Below are positions 6,919 through 12,449 of a stretch of DNA of 12,449 nt, piece after piece. How positions within the stretch are numbered: the stretch's first letter is position 1; every line of letters starts with the position of its first letter. Where the stretch lies: positions 1 through 12,449 of the forward strand of contig CAYJOG010000037.1 in the NCBI GenBank assembly GCA_964371695.1, read 5' to 3'. Below the pieces are notes generated by a model. That model was not told the DNA's origin. It ran no database searches and was given only the letters and a program-made list of their open reading frames with translations. Source of the DNA: CAYJOG01 sp964371695 [NCBI: uncultured bacterium] (GTDB lineage: Bacteria > CAYJOG01). The position numbers and the translations under genes were made by a program.

Positions 6919-7456
6919 GAAACCATTCCTCGTCGGCCACCAGCAGCACGCCGCCTTGTGGAAAACGGCTGACGAAACAAGGCTCCACCACAGGCACCAG
7001 CACCTTTTCACCGTTTTCCTTTTCCACTTCCAGTATGGGATGGGCGGGGTTTTCCAGCAGGCCCAGCGCCTTGCCCAGTTGCTCGCCAGACTGGTTTTTC
7101 AGCACCGTGTCCAGCAACGTTTCATACCAGTCGTCCAGATAACACTCTCCCGCTCCCAGGGGCGGCAGGGCTTCTTCGACCACCAGAATCAAAGCCCCCT
7201 TGGCCACCTCGGCCTGTTCGCGTTTATTCAGACCCACCAGCCGCACCGTGAGATGTTTGCCCGTGGCCTGCCAACTGTCCACGGTCAGGCATTGTGCGGC
7301 CTCGCCTGTTTTCAGCCACACTTCTTTCAGTGACAACCACCACGCAGGGGGATGCTCGCTGAAAGGTTTCAGCCGCAGGCCGCCCCTCAGGCCATGGGCG
7401 CCGGTTACAACAGCCACGGCGCGCAGCGCGGGACTGGAATCAGGCTGCTGTGACAT
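6908..7456 (-). CDS. rimM: Ribosome maturation factor RimM
   Basis: A 182-residue 30S assembly factor that binds the 30S head and ribosomal protein uS19. The N-terminal RimM domain (about 10-95) has the conserved GAHGLRG turn at 19-25 and LVGLNKREQAEVAKGALILV at 73-92. The C-terminal PRC barrel (about 103-180) ends in the usual KVLVPVVEPC...LLVADEEW pattern. The linker segment YLDDWYETLLDT (107-118) departs from the common YY-hDLIG motif. The ATG start has only a weak G-rich site upstream. The gene overlaps trmD by 11 nt and follows khpA after 38 nt. This order is classical, and RimM and bS16 work in the same assembly pathway. Confidence 0.95.
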   Translation of the reverse strand: MSQQPDSSPALRAVAVVTGAHGLRGGLRLKPFSEHPPAWWLSLKEVWLKTGEAAQCLTVDSWQATGKHLTVRLVGLNKREQAEVAKGALILVVEEALPPLGAGECYLDDWYETLLDTVLKNQSGEQLGKALGLLENPAHPILEVEKENGEKVLVPVVEPCFVSRFPQGGVLLVADEEWFHAL

Positions 7457-7494
7457 GACGCCCCGGCATTTTCCACTGGCCCCGCCGAAAAAGC

Positions 7495-7782
7495 TCAGTC
7501 GCCCAGGGGGCCGTCAAAAGCAGCGTAATTGCCGTTCTCACCGCCGCCTTCTTCCACCAGTTCCACGTGGGCGCGGCGGCCATCGCGCTTGGCCACCGCA
7601 GCAGCGATGGCGCGGATGGAGTTGATGGTGCGGCCCTTACGGCCAATGACACGGCCCTTGTCCTCGTCGCCCACGGTCACCTGAAAAAGAAGGGTTTTGT
7701 CCCCCTCAATTTCTTCAACCTGAACGGCGTCTTTATCCACCACCAGTTCCCGAAGGATGTCACTGATTAATTCTTTCAACAT
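7495..7782 (-). CDS. khpA: KH-domain RNA-binding protein KhpA
   Basis: A 95-residue single type II KH protein, the family once called YlqC. The RNA-binding GxxG loop is seen as VIGRKGR at 45-51, followed by TINSIRAIAAAVAKRDGRR. The family is usually 75-80 residues; this one carries about 18 extra C-terminal residues rich in Gly, Glu and Asn. In Gram-positive bacteria KhpA works with KhpB in RNA binding and cell-size control; a partner cannot be seen here. Its place between rpsP and rimM is a well-known conserved arrangement. No Shine-Dalgarno sequence is evident before the ATG. A TATAAT hexamer on the minus strand (7801 down to 7796) lies 13 nt upstream, without a good -35, so an internal promoter with a very short leader is conceivable. 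Confidence 0.93.
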   Translation of the reverse strand: MLKELISDILRELVVDKDAVQVEEIEGDKTLLFQVTVGDEDKGRVIGRKGRTINSIRAIAAAVAKRDGRRAHVELVEEGGGENGNYAAFDGPLGD

Positions 7783-7839
7783 GGATTCAATGATGATTAT
7801 ACCCCGGTCCTTCGGCCAGGAAAAAAGGAAGGGCCGGAA

Positions 7840-8085
7840 CTATCCGAATACGCCTTTGCCGCGCAGGATGCGCCGGGCGGTTTCGGTGGCCTCGGCTCCC
7901 TGCCCCACCCAGTATTTGGCCCGTTCCAGGTCCACTTTCAGGGTTTCTTCCACACGGCGGGGATCGTAACCGCCCAGGATTTCGATGAAATCACCGTCGC
8001 GTTTGGCGCGGCTGTCCGCCACCACCAGTCGGTAGTGGGGGCGTTTTTTGCTGCCCATGCGGGTGAGTCTGATTTTTGTCGCCAT
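7840..8085 (-). CDS. rpsP: 30S ribosomal protein bS16
   Basis: An 81-residue bS16, an assembly protein of the lower 30S body. The N-terminus [20 protein letters not shown] is canonical, followed by VVADSR and the GGYDPR turn; length matches the family. I start it at the ATG at 8085, not at the upstream in-frame extension, because of homology and a strong AAGGAG ribosome site. It ends 57 nt before khpA. Between ffh and this gene, in transcript order, lies a 214-nt gap that holds one copy of the five-hairpin repeat, so its expression may be partly uncoupled from ffh. Confidence 0.97.
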   Translation of the reverse strand: MATKIRLTRMGSKKRPHYRLVVADSRAKRDGDFIEILGGYDPRRVEETLKVDLERAKYWVGQGAEATETARRILRGKGVFG

Positions 8086-8094
8086 AGTTCGTCG

Positions 8095-8100
8095 CTCCTT
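8095..8100 (-). promoter_or_regulatory. rpsP ribosome binding site
   Basis: AAGGAG on the minus strand, 9 nt before the rpsP ATG. It decides the bS16 start against a 12-residue longer reading frame, and it is the strongest Shine-Dalgarno match in this minus-strand cluster. Confidence 0.85.
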
Positions 8101-8140
8101 AAAGGCCAAGTATTGAACCACGGGCAGGGCAGCAGGTCAA

Positions 8141-8291
8141 GCAGGGTGTTGATAAACACCCTGAAAAATCCATGGATGGATTTTTCGCTTATTAGGGTTT
8201 GAAAAACCCCAATAAAAGCGCCGTTTTGCGATGGCTTTGCCTGAGCAAAACGGGTTGAGAAAGGCCAGGAGGGACTTTCTCAACAACCTGC
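8141..8291 (+). repeat. Five-hairpin repeat element, copy 1
   Basis: A 151-bp non-coding element between rpsP and ffh. The ends are imperfect 12-bp inverted repeats (GCAGGGTGTTGA and TCAACAACCTGC). Five hairpins follow each other on the plus strand. H1 is CAGGGTGTT/AACACCCTG around GATA (8142-8163). H2 is GAAAAATCCA/TGGATTTTTC around TGGA (8163-8186). H3 has TTATT/AATAA outer and GGGTTT/AAACCC inner stems (8189-8215). H4 is CCGTTTTGC/GCAAAACGG (8221-8253) with an inner GGC/GCC. H5 is GTTGAGAAAG/CTTTCTCAAC (8254-8284). It matches the copy at 9681 in the same orientation at about 83% identity. No coding capacity and no clear target-site duplication. Strand is by convention. Confidence 0.9.
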
Positions 8292-8299
8292 AAGAGAGG

Positions 8300-9661
8300 T
8301 TATTTTCCCTTTTTGCGCTTCTTTTTTTTCAGTTTTTGCTGCTCTTTGGTGCTGATGGCGGGCTTGGCTTTGCCTGCAAACTGTTGAATAAACCGTTTGC
8401 TGTCCTTGAACTGTTTGAGCAGCAGGTTGATGTCCTGCACCTGTGTGCCGCTGCCCTTGGCAATGCGCAGGCGGCGTGAGGCGTTGAGCATGTCCGGGTT
8501 GCGGCGCTCTTTGGGGGTCATGCTCAGAATGATCGCCTCGGTGCGCTTGAGGTCTTTTTCCTGAATCTGGGGGATGCCGCCCTGCATCAGGCGCTCCACG
8601 CCGGGAATCATCTTGAGCAGGTTTTCCACCGGCCCCAGCTTGCGCATCTGGCGCATCTGATCCAGAAAGTCCTCCAGGTTGAAGTCGCTGGCCAGGGTGC
8701 GGTCCTGCATTTTCTGGACCGATTCCTCGTCCAGTTCCTCCTGCACCCGCTCCACCAGACTCACCACGTCGCCCATGCCCAGAATCCGCCCGGCCACGCG
8801 TTCGGGATAAAACGGCTCCAACTGGTCGAGTTTTTCGCCCACCCCCACAAACTTGATGGGCCGCGACACCATCTCGGCGATGGAAAGCGCCGCTCCGCCA
8901 CGGGTGTCGCCTTCCATTTTTGAGAGGATCACGCCGGTGAGGTCCAGGCGCTGGTTAAAGCTGGCAGCCACTTCCACGGCCTGCTGGCCCATCATGGCGT
9001 CTACCACCAGCAATATTTCCGTGGGGCTGGCCAGAGCCTTGAGGGCGGCCAGTTCCTCCATCAGCAGTTCATCGATCTGAAGCCGCCCGGCGGTGTCCAG
9101 CACCAGGGCGCTCAATCCTTTTTCCTTCGCCTCTTTCAGGGCGAGGGGCAAAATGTCCACAGGCTTCATCTCGGTGCCATAGGCCAGGCAGGTGACGCCC
9201 GCCTGCTCGGCCACCCGCTTGAGCTGGTCCACGGCGGCGGGGCGGTACACGTCCAGCGCCACCAGGGCGGGCTGGCGGCCCATTTTTTTGAGCTGGGTGG
9301 CCAGTTTGCCCGCCGTGGTGGTTTTGCCGCTGCCCTGCAACCCCACCAGCATGTAGATGCTCGGCCCGCCGGTGGCCACCTTCAGGGGGGCGTGCTGCTC
9401 ACCCAGCACCCGCACCAGTTCGTCGTGAATGATTTTCACGAACATCTGGTCGGGCGTGAGGGATCGGAGCACTTCCTGCCCCACGGCGGTTTCCCGCACG
9501 CGCTCCACAAACCCCTTCACCACTTTGACGTTGACATCGGCGTCCAGAAGGGCGATGCGAATCTCCCGCAACACCTCGGCCAGGGATTCCTCGGTGATGC
9601 GCCCGCCGCGCCCCAGGCGCTTGAACACGCCGCTTAACTTCTGACTCAGGCTTTCAAACAT
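8300..9661 (-). CDS. ffh: Signal recognition particle protein Ffh (SRP54)
   Basis: A 453-residue GTPase that binds 4.5S RNA and nascent signal sequences and delivers ribosomes to FtsY at the membrane. The N domain covers about 1-85. The G domain (about 100-295) shows G1 GLQGSGKTT at 107-115, DVYRPAA at 137-143, and DTAGR at 189-193. G4 reads SKMEGDTRGG from 247; the specificity Asp of the usual TKxD is Glu250 here. The M domain (about 325-430) is methionine-rich and includes the RNA-binding stretch with GSGTQVQDIN, and it ends in a lysine-rich tail. Length is normal. No Shine-Dalgarno sequence precedes the ATG. The gene is bracketed by two copies of the five-hairpin repeat, the first 8 nt past its stop and the second 19 nt before its start. 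No 4.5S RNA gene was found here. Confidence 0.97.
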   Translation of the reverse strand: MFESLSQKLSGVFKRLGRGGRITEESLAEVLREIRIALLDADVNVKVVKGFVERVRETAVGQEVLRSLTPDQMFVKIIHDELVRVLGEQHAPLKVATGGPSIYMLVGLQGSGKTTTAGKLATQLKKMGRQPALVALDVYRPAAVDQLKRVAEQAGVTCLAYGTEMKPVDILPLALKEAKEKGLSALVLDTAGRLQIDELLMEELAALKALASPTEILLVVDAMMGQQAVEVAASFNQRLDLTGVILSKMEGDTRGGAALSIAEMVSRPIKFVGVGEKLDQLEPFYPERVAGRILGMGDVVSLVERVQEELDEESVQKMQDRTLASDFNLEDFLDQMRQMRKLGPVENLLKMIPGVERLMQGGIPQIQEKDLKRTEAIILSMTPKERRNPDMLNASRRLRIAKGSGTQVQDINLLLKQFKDSKRFIQQFAGKAKPAISTKEQQKLKKKKRKKGK

Positions 9662-9667
9662 CGGGCC

Positions 9668-9695
9668 ATTTTATGAATTGGCATGGTGTTGACAA
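9668..9695 (-). promoter_or_regulatory. Candidate ffh promoter
   Basis: On the minus strand, TTGTCA (9695-9690) and TAAAAT (9673-9668) are 16 nt apart, each near the sigma-70 consensus. The -35-like hexamer falls in the first hairpin of repeat copy 2. Transcription would begin about 6-7 nt past the -10, practically at the ffh ATG, so the mRNA could be leaderless, in line with the missing ribosome site. Based on hexamer matching only. Confidence 0.3.
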
Positions 9696-9830
9696 ACACC
9701 ATGAAAATCCATGGATGGATTTTGCCGCTTGCAGGGGTTTTGAAACCCCTGCAAAAGCGCCATTTTGCGAGAGCCTTGCTTGAGCAAAATGGGTTGAGAA
9801 AGTTCAGGAGGGACTTTCTCAATACCCTGC
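9681..9830 (+). repeat. Five-hairpin repeat element, copy 2
   Basis: A 150-bp element in the divergent region between ffh and the carbonic-anhydrase-like gene, a direct repeat of 8141-8291. The hairpins are CATGGTGTT/AACACCATG (9682-9703), AAAATCCA/TGGATTTT around TGGA (9704-9723), GCAGGGGTTT/AAACCCCTGC (9731-9752), CCATTTTGC/GCAAAATGG (9760-9792) with inner AGC/GCT, and TTGAGAAAGTTC/GGACTTTCTCAA (9794-9822, one G-T). Compared with copy 1, paired changes keep the stems: G-C to T-A in H1, TTATT/AATAA to GCA/TGC in H3, G-C to A-T in H4 and again in its inner stem, and H2 loses one A and one T together. The ends are GCATGGTGTTGA and TCAATACCCTGC. Confidence 0.9.
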
Positions 9831-9880
9831 CAGAAAGACCCAAGCGAGGGATTGGATTTGTGCGATAAAATACTTGCCCC

Positions 9881-10717
9881 ATGGGTTATTACGAACAGCT
9901 CGAAAACCAGAAGGATCTGTTTTTCATTTACACCGAAGACCTCATGCGCGCCTTATATGAAAAAGGGGCCGCCGCCCACGTGGCGGAACACCCCGAATGG
10001 CTGCTGAGTTATTTTCACGACGACGACCATGTCGTGCGCTGCATCGATGAAGGCGCGCCGGGGGGCGTACACGTGGCTGGCTCTGGTGTGTTGCTGGATG
10101 AAGACGCCGCCCTTGAACTGCTGAAAAAAACCGGCGGGGCCACCAGCCACGACGGCTGCGGCGCGGCGGGACTATATTTCCAGAAAAACAAGGAAAGCCT
10201 TGCGGTGGCGTATCCAGGCATTTCTGCCGACCAGCACGCCAAACGCCGTATTGAGGAGCTTTGCGCCCTGGCAGGAGTGCCCTATCACGGCCACCTGGCC
10301 CACACCAACATGCGCCGACCACGGGAGTTTCACCCGGCCCGCATTGCCTATTACGACGCCACTGACAAGTTCAACAACCTCACCATCACCGGCGCGCCAG
10401 AGGCCGCCCTGCTGCCCCAGGGTTTTGTGGTGAGCCGGGCGGCGCATCGGGTGGTGGAAGAAGCTCTGGATGAAGCGGCCATTTGTGTGCAGATCGCCCT
10501 GGGCGGCCACGGATTCAGCCACCGAATCACGCTTGAAGACCCCTTTTTATTCGTGGCCATCGCCGACCCGGAACACCCCGATTATTCCCTTGAAACCCTG
10601 ATGGATGAACTGAACCACGCCGAGGCATTGCGGCCATGGATTATGGAAGGGCTGGTGCGGGTGGATGGTTTTGTGGCCCCCGTGCCGGGCGACGCGCCCT
10701 GGCTGGCGAGGGATTGA
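9881..10717 (+). CDS. Beta-carbonic-anhydrase-like putative zinc protein
   Basis: A 278-residue protein that I cannot assign to a named family. Residues 52-100 read like a compact beta-carbonic-anhydrase core: C54 and D56 in RCIDE, a GSGVLL strand at 68-72, then H90, C93 and G94 in SHDGCGAA. This matches the CxD...HxxCG pattern whose Cys, His and Cys bind zinc in beta-carbonic anhydrases. The spacing of 36 residues is shorter than the usual 55 or so, and the Arg of CxDxR is absent (CIDEG). The second half has further conserved-looking His clusters, GVPYHGHLAH (132-141) and GGHGFSH (208-214), before DPFLFVAI. No signal peptide is seen. The ATG has no ribosome site but has TAAAAT 9 nt upstream, so a short leader is possible. 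Carbonic anhydrase activity is only inferred. Confidence 0.75.
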   Translation: MGYYEQLENQKDLFFIYTEDLMRALYEKGAAAHVAEHPEWLLSYFHDDDHVVRCIDEGAPGGVHVAGSGVLLDEDAALELLKKTGGATSHDGCGAAGLYFQKNKESLAVAYPGISADQHAKRRIEELCALAGVPYHGHLAHTNMRRPREFHPARIAYYDATDKFNNLTITGAPEAALLPQGFVVSRAAHRVVEEALDEAAICVQIALGGHGFSHRITLEDPFLFVAIADPEHPDYSLETLMDELNHAEALRPWIMEGLVRVDGFVAPVPGDAPWLARD

Positions 10718-10718
10718 A

Positions 10719-11420
10719 TCACACCCCCATGCCGTGAAACTGAAGCCTGTAAATATGGCGGTCCAGTTTCAGGCGCAGCGACTTGAGGTTCTCCAGCCAC
10801 GGACGAAGCTGGCCGGTATAAAGCTGTTCCAAAGTTTCGCCAAAATCCAGAAAAGCCCCCACCCCCACGCGCACCGCCTGCATCTTGATGCCGATGCGCA
10901 CCATGTTGAACTGGCTGAGCAACTGACTGGTCTCGTGCAGCACATAACGCAGGTTTTCCTGTAACTCGGCGATTTTCTGCTGGGTTTCCTCACTGGTGGG
11001 GTCCACTTCGCCATTCTGGCACAGTGTCAGAAAGTCGGTCAGTTCCCGGAAGCCGTCGTCTATCCGCAGCACCGCACCTTCAGAGCCGGTGTTGTCGCGG
11101 GTGTCGTGCAGGCGGTGGGTGAGCGTTTCCAACTCCCGCGCCAGCACGCTGAAAATCTTGCCGGCACCGGCCTGATAGTTGGCGCTGAGGATGTGCAACT
11201 GCTCACTCAACATGCGGATACGCAACTGGTAGTGCTTTACCTTTTCAGGGATGTCATGCATCTGCTCGCGGAGCTTGTCCAGCGGCTCCGGGGGCTGATA
11301 GGTGTCCACAAAGGTTTCGTCTTCACCCTGTGCATCGGCAACAGGATCGTCCAGAAGGATTTCATCCATATTCATGCCGCGCATCATATCAGGATCCGGC
11401 AGGCGCTGGGTGTTGACCAT
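10719..11420 (-). CDS. Charged helical protein of unknown function
   Basis: A 233-residue protein of no family I recognise. Residues 1-45 are acidic and likely disordered, with several Met residues, so starts at residues 12, 13 or 16 are also possible. From about 46 to 230 it is predicted almost fully helical, with heptad-like leucines at 47-110 and 145-172, and a short basic segment, MVRIGIKMQAVRVGVG, at 173-188. No membrane segment, signal peptide or catalytic motif is seen. A cytoplasmic coiled-coil or scaffold role would fit, but nothing proves it. Its stop is one base from the stop of the convergent upstream gene, and it is divergent from the C45-type hydrolase across an 84-nt gap. Confidence 0.75.
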   Translation of the reverse strand: MVNTQRLPDPDMMRGMNMDEILLDDPVADAQGEDETFVDTYQPPEPLDKLREQMHDIPEKVKHYQLRIRMLSEQLHILSANYQAGAGKIFSVLARELETLTHRLHDTRDNTGSEGAVLRIDDGFRELTDFLTLCQNGEVDPTSEETQQKIAELQENLRYVLHETSQLLSQFNMVRIGIKMQAVRVGVGAFLDFGETLEQLYTGQLRPWLENLKSLRLKLDRHIYRLQFHGMGV

Positions 11421-11504
11421 TGGCCCGGCCTGTCGGGCGCGTTATCATAACGGGTCAAATCCGGCCAAGGCGCGGCCCTCTCTCCGCGCCCAGGGAGTTC
11501 ACCC
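11421..11504. promoter_or_regulatory. Divergent promoter region with leader hairpin
   Basis: An 84-nt gap between divergent starts. GTTATCATAAC at 11441-11451 is a perfect inverted repeat around one base; it holds -10-like hexamers for both strands (TATCAT plus, TATGAT minus), but no -35 is clear. GGCGCGG (11469-11475) pairs perfectly with CCGCGCC (11484-11490) around CCCTCTCT, and AGGGAG at 11492-11497, 7 nt before the plus-strand ATG, follows at once. The hairpin sits against the ribosome site and could modulate access or protect the 5' end. Confidence 0.4.
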
Positions 11505-12449
11505 ATGTTCAACACCACCACCATCGGCAACGAACAGCTGCGCGGCGAAAACCGGGCGCTGAATGCCTGCTACACCTTCAAGGGCGACCATTTTGAAATG
11601 GGGCGTGAACAGGGGCGGCAACTGAAACAGGTGGTGCATTGGTGCATTGACCTGACGCACCGGCACGAGGCCATTTTGTCGCACAAGCCCTGGTTTTTGC
11701 CCGCTGGCCTGTTTTTCAAGCTGGCCCGGATAAAAATGGAACGGGAGCTTTTTCCGCACATGACCAGCTATGTGCCTCAGCATCTGGATCGCCTCAAGGG
11801 CATCGCGGTGGGCGCAGAGGCAGACGTGGGTGAAATGGCCATTTTTCAGATGGCCGAGATTCTCTTCAGCAAGATTGATTATCTGCAAGGGTGCAGCGCC
11901 CTGGGTGTGCGAGGCAAACGCAGCGCCACGGGCAAACCCCTGCTGGCCAAAAACTTTGATTATCCGGTGGAGTTTGCGCCCAGCTATATCTTTCGCCGCA
12001 GCGAACCAGAAGGCCGCATGGTGTCGCTGGATTTTGGCGCAGCGGTGATTGCGGGAAACCACGACGGCATGAACGAGGCGGGGCTGACCATTCTTTATAA
12101 CTATGGCAGCGCCGACGAAGAGGGACACAGCTTGGTGCCCATCACCCTGCTGTGCCAGGAGGCCCTGGAAACCTGCAAAACCACCCGCGAGGCCGTGGCG
12201 CTTTTTCAGCGCAGCCCCCGCGCCAGCGCGGCGCTGCTCACGGTGGCCGACCCCAGCGGCGACATGGTGGCGCTGGAAATGTCTCCCAGCCGCGTGATGG
12301 TGCGTGAACCGGTGGACGACGTGCTTTATCACACCAACCACTACCTCACGCCAGAGCTTCAGGCGGTGGAGGTGCCCCGCGACGCCACCTATGGCTACAA
12401 GGCCCCCAAACGCCTCATTGGCGAATCTGTTTTTGACAGCTCGCTCAAG
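11505..12449 (+). CDS. C45-type Ntn hydrolase, 3' end beyond window
   Basis: The first 315 codons of a protein resembling the C45 acyl-transferase/amidase family (isopenicillin N acyltransferase type), made as a precursor that cleaves itself before a nucleophilic Cys. The likely nucleophile is C130 in the Gly-Cys pair QGCSALG. It is followed by KPLLAKNFDYP, where the N-x-D matches the family, and by the GNHDGMNEAGLTI segment, also typical. Residues 1-129 would be the alpha chain, helical and with no signal peptide. The ATG has a strong AGGGAG 7 nt upstream. The frame stays open to the right edge, where the C-terminal part is missing. By family knowledge such enzymes cleave or form amide bonds in acyl-amino compounds, and the substrate here is unknown. 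Confidence 0.85.
   Translation, partial: MFNTTTIGNEQLRGENRALNACYTFKGDHFEMGREQGRQLKQVVHWCIDLTHRHEAILSHKPWFLPAGLFFKLARIKMERELFPHMTSYVPQHLDRLKGIAVGAEADVGEMAIFQMAEILFSKIDYLQGCSALGVRGKRSATGKPLLAKNFDYPVEFAPSYIFRRSEPEGRMVSLDFGAAVIAGNHDGMNEAGLTILYNYGSADEEGHSLVPITLLCQEALETCKTTREAVALFQRSPRASAALLTVADPSGDMVALEMSPSRVMVREPVDDVLYHTNHYLTPELQAVEVPRDATYGYKAPKRLIGESVFDSSLK

Noticed and set aside
8141-9830. A CRISPR array or simple tandem repeat
   Set aside because: Only two copies, about 1.5 kb apart, each 150 bp with internal palindromes, and no short regular repeat-spacer pattern.
8086-9880. A 4.5S SRP RNA gene near ffh
   Set aside because: The conserved GGAAGG/AGCA tetraloop region of SRP RNA is absent in both gaps; the structure there is the repeated five-hairpin element.
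11499-12341. A 280-codon minus-strand open frame at the right end
   Set aside because: The plus strand holds a C45-type hydrolase with a strong ribosome site and family motifs; the minus frame shows only His/Ala-rich antisense sequence.
1-12449. tRNA genes
   Set aside because: No T-loop signature such as GGTTCGAATCC in a cloverleaf context was seen on either strand.

Overview
This is a GC-rich (roughly 60% by eye) bacterial chromosomal segment. It looks Gram-negative and most like a proteobacterium or a neighbouring lineage. The reasons are a classical signal-peptide protein, a membrane-bound GGEEF diguanylate cyclase, and a dRS3-like inverted repeat at the left edge. KhpA between rpsP and rimM is unlike the enteric order and more like the order in Firmicutes, deltaproteobacteria and related groups. 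I cannot name the genus. Thirteen protein genes are supported, the last one running off the right edge.

Layout. At 1-2015, after the dRS3-like repeat, a minus-strand pair encodes a B12-binding-type radical SAM enzyme and, downstream, a small exported helical protein. Positions 2016-2422 form a divergent intergenic region with several hairpins and no convincing gene. At 2423-4625 (plus strand), nrdR and a membrane diguanylate cyclase are tightly coupled. Positions 4626-4920 hold a cluster of GC hairpins bounded by a 13-bp inverted repeat. At 4921-5752 (plus strand) lie a HIT-family gene and a small exported four-cysteine protein. At 5756-9661 (minus strand) is the conserved translation and secretion cluster ffh, rpsP, khpA, rimM, trmD. 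It ends in a macro-domain gene rather than the rplS that often follows trmD. At 9881-10717 (plus strand) is an unnamed protein with a beta-carbonic-anhydrase-like metal-ligand pattern. At 10719-11420 (minus strand) is an unrecognised charged helical protein. At 11505-12449 (plus strand) is the first 315 codons of a C45-type Ntn hydrolase.

The most interesting signal is not a gene. Two direct copies of a roughly 150-bp element (8141-8291 and 9681-9830) flank ffh. Each copy folds into five consecutive hairpins and is bounded by imperfect 12-bp terminal inverted repeats. The copies are about 83% identical by hand alignment, and many differences are paired: both arms of a hairpin change together so that pairing is kept. 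This suggests a structured mobile or repeat family, maintained either by selection on RNA/DNA structure or by quasi-palindrome correction. One copy separates ffh from rpsP. The other sits in the promoter region of ffh and the divergent carbonic-anhydrase-like gene.

The ffh-to-macro cluster serves co-translational targeting (Ffh), 30S assembly (bS16, RimM), tRNA m1G37 methylation (TrmD), RNA binding (KhpA) and, by inference, ADP-ribose chemistry (macro domain). The other genes are single functions with no visible shared pathway.
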